Under the pieces are notes generated by a model that made no database searches, was not told the DNA's origin, and saw nothing but the letters and a program-made list of their open reading frames with translations. The translations under genes and the position numbers were made by a program. From the NCBI RefSeq assembly GCF_009720385.1, contig NZ_WARX01000036.1:1-64000 (forward strand): 64,000 nt of DNA, read 5' to 3'. Source of the stretch: Catellatospora vulcania (GTDB lineage: Bacteria; Actinomycetota; Actinomycetes; Mycobacteriales; Micromonosporaceae). Position 1 is the first letter of the stretch; every line of letters starts with the position of its first letter. This document shows, piece by piece, positions 60,842 to 64,000 of this stretch.

Positions 60842-62230
60842 GTGACCTTCCTCGACGAGCTGACGGCTGCTCTGTGCCCCGACCGCGTGATCACCGATCA
60901 CGACCTGCTGATCTCGTACCGGCGTGACGAGGCGGATCTCTGCGACGCGGGTATGCCGCTGGCAGTCGTACGCCCGGAGGAGACCGCCCAGGTCGCCGCC
61001 GCGATGGCGATCGCTGCGCGGCACGGCGTGCCCGTGGTGCCGCAGGGCGCGCGGACCGGGCTGGCGGGCGGCGCGAACGCCGTCGACGGCTGCCTGGTCA
61101 TGTCGATGCTCGCCATGAACCGCATCGTCGACCTCGACATCGCCAACCGGGTCGCCACCGTCCAACCGGGAGTGGTCAACGCGGTGCTGGCCCGTGCCGC
61201 GCTCGCCGAAGGGCTGCGCTACCCGCCGGACCCGGGCTCGTGGGAGTCGAGCACGATCGGCGGCAACGTCGCCACCAACGCGGGCGGCATGTGCTGCGTG
61301 AAGTACGGCGTCACCACCGAGTACGTGCTCGGCCTGGAGGTCGTGCTCGCCGACGGGCGCGTGCTGCGCACCGGCCGCCGCACCCCGAAGGGCGTCGCCG
61401 GATACGACCTGACCAGGCTGTTCGTGGGGTCCGAGGGCACCCTCGGCGTCATCACCGAGATCACCGTGGCGCTGCGGCCGGCCGCCGAGGAGTCGCTGAC
61501 CATGGTCGCGGTCTTCCCGACCACGGCCGCTGCGGGCGACGCGGTGAACCGGATCTTCGCGGCGGGGCTGTCCCCCAGCCTGCTGGAGCTGCTGGACCGG
61601 GTGCATCTGGAGGCGCTGGAGGCATACCGGCCGATGGGGCTGGACACCTCGGCCGCCGCGCTGCTGCTGGCCGCGGTGGACACCGGGTCGCGGGCCGCCG
61701 CGGACCTGGAGGCCATCGCCGAGCTGGCCAGGCAGGCCGGGGCGAGCGACGTCTGGCAGGCCACCGACGCGACCGAGGCCGCCGAGCTGCTGCAGGCCCG
61801 CCGCCTGGCGCACCCGGCGATGGAGCATCTGGCCCTCTCGCTGTACGAGCACGGCGGGCTGATCATCGACGACATCGCGGTGCCGCGCACCCGGCTGGCG
61901 GAGCTGCTCGACGACATCGTGGAGATCGCCGCCAAGCACGACGTGCCGGTCGGCGTGGTCGGCCACGCGGGCGACGGCAACCTGCACCCGAACATCGTGG
62001 TGGACCGCGCCGACCCGGCCAGCGTCGCGGCAGGCCAGCGCGTCTTCGACGAGATCATGGAGCGCGGCCTGGCGCTGGGCGGCACCTGCACCGGCGAACA
62101 CGGCGTCGGCCTGCTCAAGCGCGACTGGCTGGCCACCGAGCTGGGCGAGGTAGGCGTCGACGTCCAGCGCGCCATCAAGTCCGCCCTGGACCCGACCAAC
62201 CTCCTGAACCCCGGCAAGGTCCTGCGCTGA
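60842..62230 (+). CDS. FAD-linked oxidase (GlcD/lactate dehydrogenase-like)
   Basis: 462 aa; GTG start. FAD-binding-4 domain: VVPQGARTGLAGGANAVDGC, YPPDPGSWESSTIGGNVATNAGG and KYGVTTEYVLGLEVVLADG. C-terminal cap with GHAGDGNLHPNIVVDRAD and TCTGEHGVGLLKRDWLATEL. Oxidises glycolate, D-lactate or a related 2-hydroxy acid; no GlcE/GlcF partner is present, so substrate uncertain. Confidence 0.93.
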   Translation: MTFLDELTAALCPDRVITDHDLLISYRRDEADLCDAGMPLAVVRPEETAQVAAAMAIAARHGVPVVPQGARTGLAGGANAVDGCLVMSMLAMNRIVDLDIANRVATVQPGVVNAVLARAALAEGLRYPPDPGSWESSTIGGNVATNAGGMCCVKYGVTTEYVLGLEVVLADGRVLRTGRRTPKGVAGYDLTRLFVGSEGTLGVITEITVALRPAAEESLTMVAVFPTTAAAGDAVNRIFAAGLSPSLLELLDRVHLEALEAYRPMGLDTSAAALLLAAVDTGSRAAADLEAIAELARQAGASDVWQATDATEAAELLQARRLAHPAMEHLALSLYEHGGLIIDDIAVPRTRLAELLDDIVEIAAKHDVPVGVVGHAGDGNLHPNIVVDRADPASVAAGQRVFDEIMERGLALGGTCTGEHGVGLLKRDWLATELGEVGVDVQRAIKSALDPTNLLNPGKVLR

Positions 62231-62250
62231 CCCCGCCGGTCGGGCCGGGT

Positions 62251-62317
62251 GATGATCGCTGTCTCGTGTCATGATCTGCGGTCCGGCCGCAGATCATGAC
62301 ACGGAACGCCGATCATG
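62251..62317. repeat. Family-1 palindrome
   Basis: GATGATCGCTGTCTCGTGTC and GACACGGAACGCCGATCATG, with an inner ATGATCTGCGG/CCGCAGATCAT perfect hairpin. Lies between the convergent GlcD-like and glpD genes. Confidence 0.85.
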
Positions 62318-62339
62318 ACTGCCGGCGCCGACCCTAGGG

Positions 62340-64000
62340 TCAGACGGCGGTGAGGCGGGCGGCGTCGGCGGCGGCGTCGTCGGGCATGCGCTGGGATTCG
62401 CGTTCGGCGTCGACGCGGGCCAGGTAGGCGCTGATCTCGGATGCGGTGGTGGCGGGAGACCAGCCGAGGACGGGGGCCATGAGCTCGGCGGTGCGGCGGG
62501 CCGTCTGGACGCCGCGGTGGGCGGTCTCGATGGAGATCCGGGTACGCCGGGCGAGCACGTCGACGACGTGCAGCGCGCCCTCGTGGCGGGCCGCGTAGAC
62601 GACCTCGGCGGACAGGTGCTCCGGTGCGCCGGGCAGCGGATCGGCCAGCGAGCGGTCCTCGTCGATCAGCGCGAGCAGCTCGGTGGTGAGCGTGCCGTAG
62701 CGCTCCAGCAGGTGCTCCACCGCCCCGACGCTCAGCTCGTGGCGGCGGGCCAGGTCGGCGCGGTCACGCCACATCGCCTCGTAGCCGTCGGCCCCGAGCA
62801 GCGGCAGGTCGGCCGTGCCGCTGTGCCGCACGTCGCCGAGCCGCCGGACCGCCTTGTCGATCACGTCCTGGGCCATCACCCGGTACGTGGTGAACTTGCC
62901 GCCCGCCACCAGCAGCAACCCGAGCAGAGGCTCGACGACGGCGTGCTCGCGGGACAGCGCCGACGTCGAGTCCGACTCCCCCCGCAGCAGCGGACGCAGG
63001 CCCGCGTACACCCCTTCGATGTCCTCGCGGCGCAGCGGCCGGTCGAGCACCTCGTTGACGTGCGACAGCAGGTAGTCGATGTCCTTTGCGGACGCGGCCG
63101 GGTGCGCGCGGTCGAGCTGCCAGTCGGTGTCGGTGGTGCCGATGATCCAGTGCCCGCCCCACGGGATGACGAACAGCACGCTGGACGCGGTACGCAGGAT
63201 CAGGCCGACCTCGCCGGTGATCGCCGAACGGGGCACCACCAGGTGCACGCCCTTGGAGGCGCGCACCCGGAAGCCGACCCGCGCGTCGGGCAGCCAGGAC
63301 GAGACGTCGTCGCTCCACACGCCGGTCGCCGCGACGACGGTCTTCGCGCGCACGTCGAACTCCTCGACGCCGTCGCTGACCCGTACGCCGGTCACCTGGC
63401 GGGCCTGCCGGAGCAGGCCGACGGCCTTGACGCCGGTCAGCACGGCCGCGCCGAGGCTGGCCGCGGTGCGGGCCACCGTCACCACGAACCGGGCGTCGTC
63501 GACCTGCCCGTCGTAGTAGCGGATCGCGCCGGCCAGGCCCTGTTCGCGCAGCGACGGGAACAGGCGGCGGGCGCCGTGCTGGGTCAGGTGCTTGTGCAGC
63601 GGCATGCCGCGCCCGCCGCCGACCAGGCCCGCGAAGGCGTCGTAGAGCGCCACCCCGGCCCCGTAGTAGAGGCGGTGCCAGGCCCGCTTGGCCACCCCGG
63701 CCACGCCGGGCGTTTCAGCAGGCAGCGGGACCAGGAACGGCACCGGCCGCACCAGGTGCGGGGCGAGCCGCGTGGCGAGCAGGCCGCGCTCCCGCAGCGC
63801 CTCGTGCACCAGCGGGAACTCCAGCTGTTCCAGGTAGCGCAGGCCGCCGTGGATCAGCTTGGACGAGCGCGAGGACGTGCCCGCGGCGAGGTCGCTCGCC
63901 TCGATCAGGGCCACGCGCAGGCCGCGGGACGCGGCGTCCAGCGCCGCGCCGACGCCGGTCACCCCGCCGCCGACGACCAGGACATCGAACTCTTCGTCGC
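62340..64000 (-). CDS. glpD: GlpD-type glycerol-3-phosphate dehydrogenase, 5' end beyond window
   Basis: About 553 residues present; the start lies past 64000. Dinucleotide-binding VLVVGGGVTGVGAALDAASR near the visible N-terminus, SRSSKLIHGGLRYLEQLEF, YYDGQVDDARFVV and KGVHLVVPRSAI; C-terminal helical domain from about residue 390 (YEAMWRDRADLARRHELSVG). FAD enzyme oxidising glycerol-3-phosphate to DHAP and feeding electrons to quinones at the membrane. Confidence 0.94.
   Translation of the reverse strand, partial: DEEFDVLVVGGGVTGVGAALDAASRGLRVALIEASDLAAGTSSRSSKLIHGGLRYLEQLEFPLVHEALRERGLLATRLAPHLVRPVPFLVPLPAETPGVAGVAKRAWHRLYYGAGVALYDAFAGLVGGGRGMPLHKHLTQHGARRLFPSLREQGLAGAIRYYDGQVDDARFVVTVARTAASLGAAVLTGVKAVGLLRQARQVTGVRVSDGVEEFDVRAKTVVAATGVWSDDVSSWLPDARVGFRVRASKGVHLVVPRSAITGEVGLILRTASSVLFVIPWGGHWIIGTTDTDWQLDRAHPAASAKDIDYLLSHVNEVLDRPLRREDIEGVYAGLRPLLRGESDSTSALSREHAVVEPLLGLLLVAGGKFTTYRVMAQDVIDKAVRRLGDVRHSGTADLPLLGADGYEAMWRDRADLARRHELSVGAVEHLLERYGTLTTELLALIDEDRSLADPLPGAPEHLSAEVVYAARHEGALHVVDVLARRTRISIETAHRGVQTARRTAELMAPVLGWSPATTASEISAYLARVDAERESQRMPDDAAADAARLTAV

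Overview
The window is very GC-rich (over 70% by eye), almost fully coding, and carries actinobacterial hallmarks: mycothiol genes (mshA, mshD, a mycothiol-dependent isomerase-type enzyme), XRE-DUF5753/DUF397 pairs, DUF2516, FABP/nitrobindin, LmeA-like DUF2993, a GlnR regulator and a SAM-IV-like riboswitch. Interspersed hairpins built on GAAGGGCACCTTCTTAACGC are, from memory, typical of Micromonosporaceae intergenic regions, so a Micromonospora/Catellatospora/Actinoplanes relative is the best guess. Several blocks match mycobacterial gene order as I remember it: Rv0474-hbhA-DUF2516, SDR/mshA/ybjN/murB, and the Rv0811c-Rv0820 set (ygfZ, pabC, FABP, sseC/cysA2, lmeA, glnR, mshD, pstB), here broken up and reshuffled. 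No tRNA, rRNA, CRISPR array, prophage or intact insertion sequence was seen.

Layout. 1-0.9 kb: fragment of an ATPase-like regulator. 1.1-7.4 kb: a co-directional signalling cassette made of a proline-repeat protein, an FHA/PqqD-like/M50 metalloprotease, a transmembrane Ser/Thr kinase and a membrane pseudokinase. 7.5-10.5 kb: small accessory genes (two Cys-rich mini-proteins, XRE-DUF5753 + DUF397 + macrodomain, a secreted protein). 10.6-14.6 kb: cobC-cobD-ybjN-mshA. 14.7-19.6 kb: SDR, methyltransferase, two tiny membrane proteins, murB, mycothiol-dependent enzyme, LacI regulator. 19.8-25 kb: a reverse-strand run of EEP-domain membrane protein, EI24, hydrolase, DUF2516, HbhA-like protein and its XRE regulator. 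25.4-31.5 kb: asparaginase, BKACE, ygfZ-fur, pabC, thiolase, Nudix. 31.6-35.7 kb: pstSCAB with a PHO box. 35.8-39.3 kb: membrane-anchored propeller-like protein, mshD, glnR. 39.6-45.2 kb: membrane protein-lmeA, Cys-leader-controlled sulfurtransferase-DUF1416, DsrE-like, FABP. 45.3-49.1 kb: Gfo/Idh, Pit-PhoU-like-PPK2 phosphate group with a second PHO box. 49.5-64 kb: DUF402, DinG-like helicase, DUF5685 with a Cys-rich tail, GroES-like, AI-2E, PrsW, SAM-IV plus class V aminotransferase, FUSC, HD hydrolase, DUF4031, GlcD-like oxidase and a partial glpD.

Two themes recur. Phosphate supply is handled by pstSCAB, Pit/PhoU-like and PPK2, with GTTCACC direct repeats at both loci. The genome is also seeded with at least four families of palindromic repeats. 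Some sit inside or at the ends of genes and supply C-terminal codons or stop codons; one family occurs as paired inverted copies that look like BIME/REPIN-style mobile units.

The best candidates for something undescribed are the kinase/pseudokinase/FHA-M50/proline-repeat cassette at 1.1-7.4 kb and the paired-palindrome elements.
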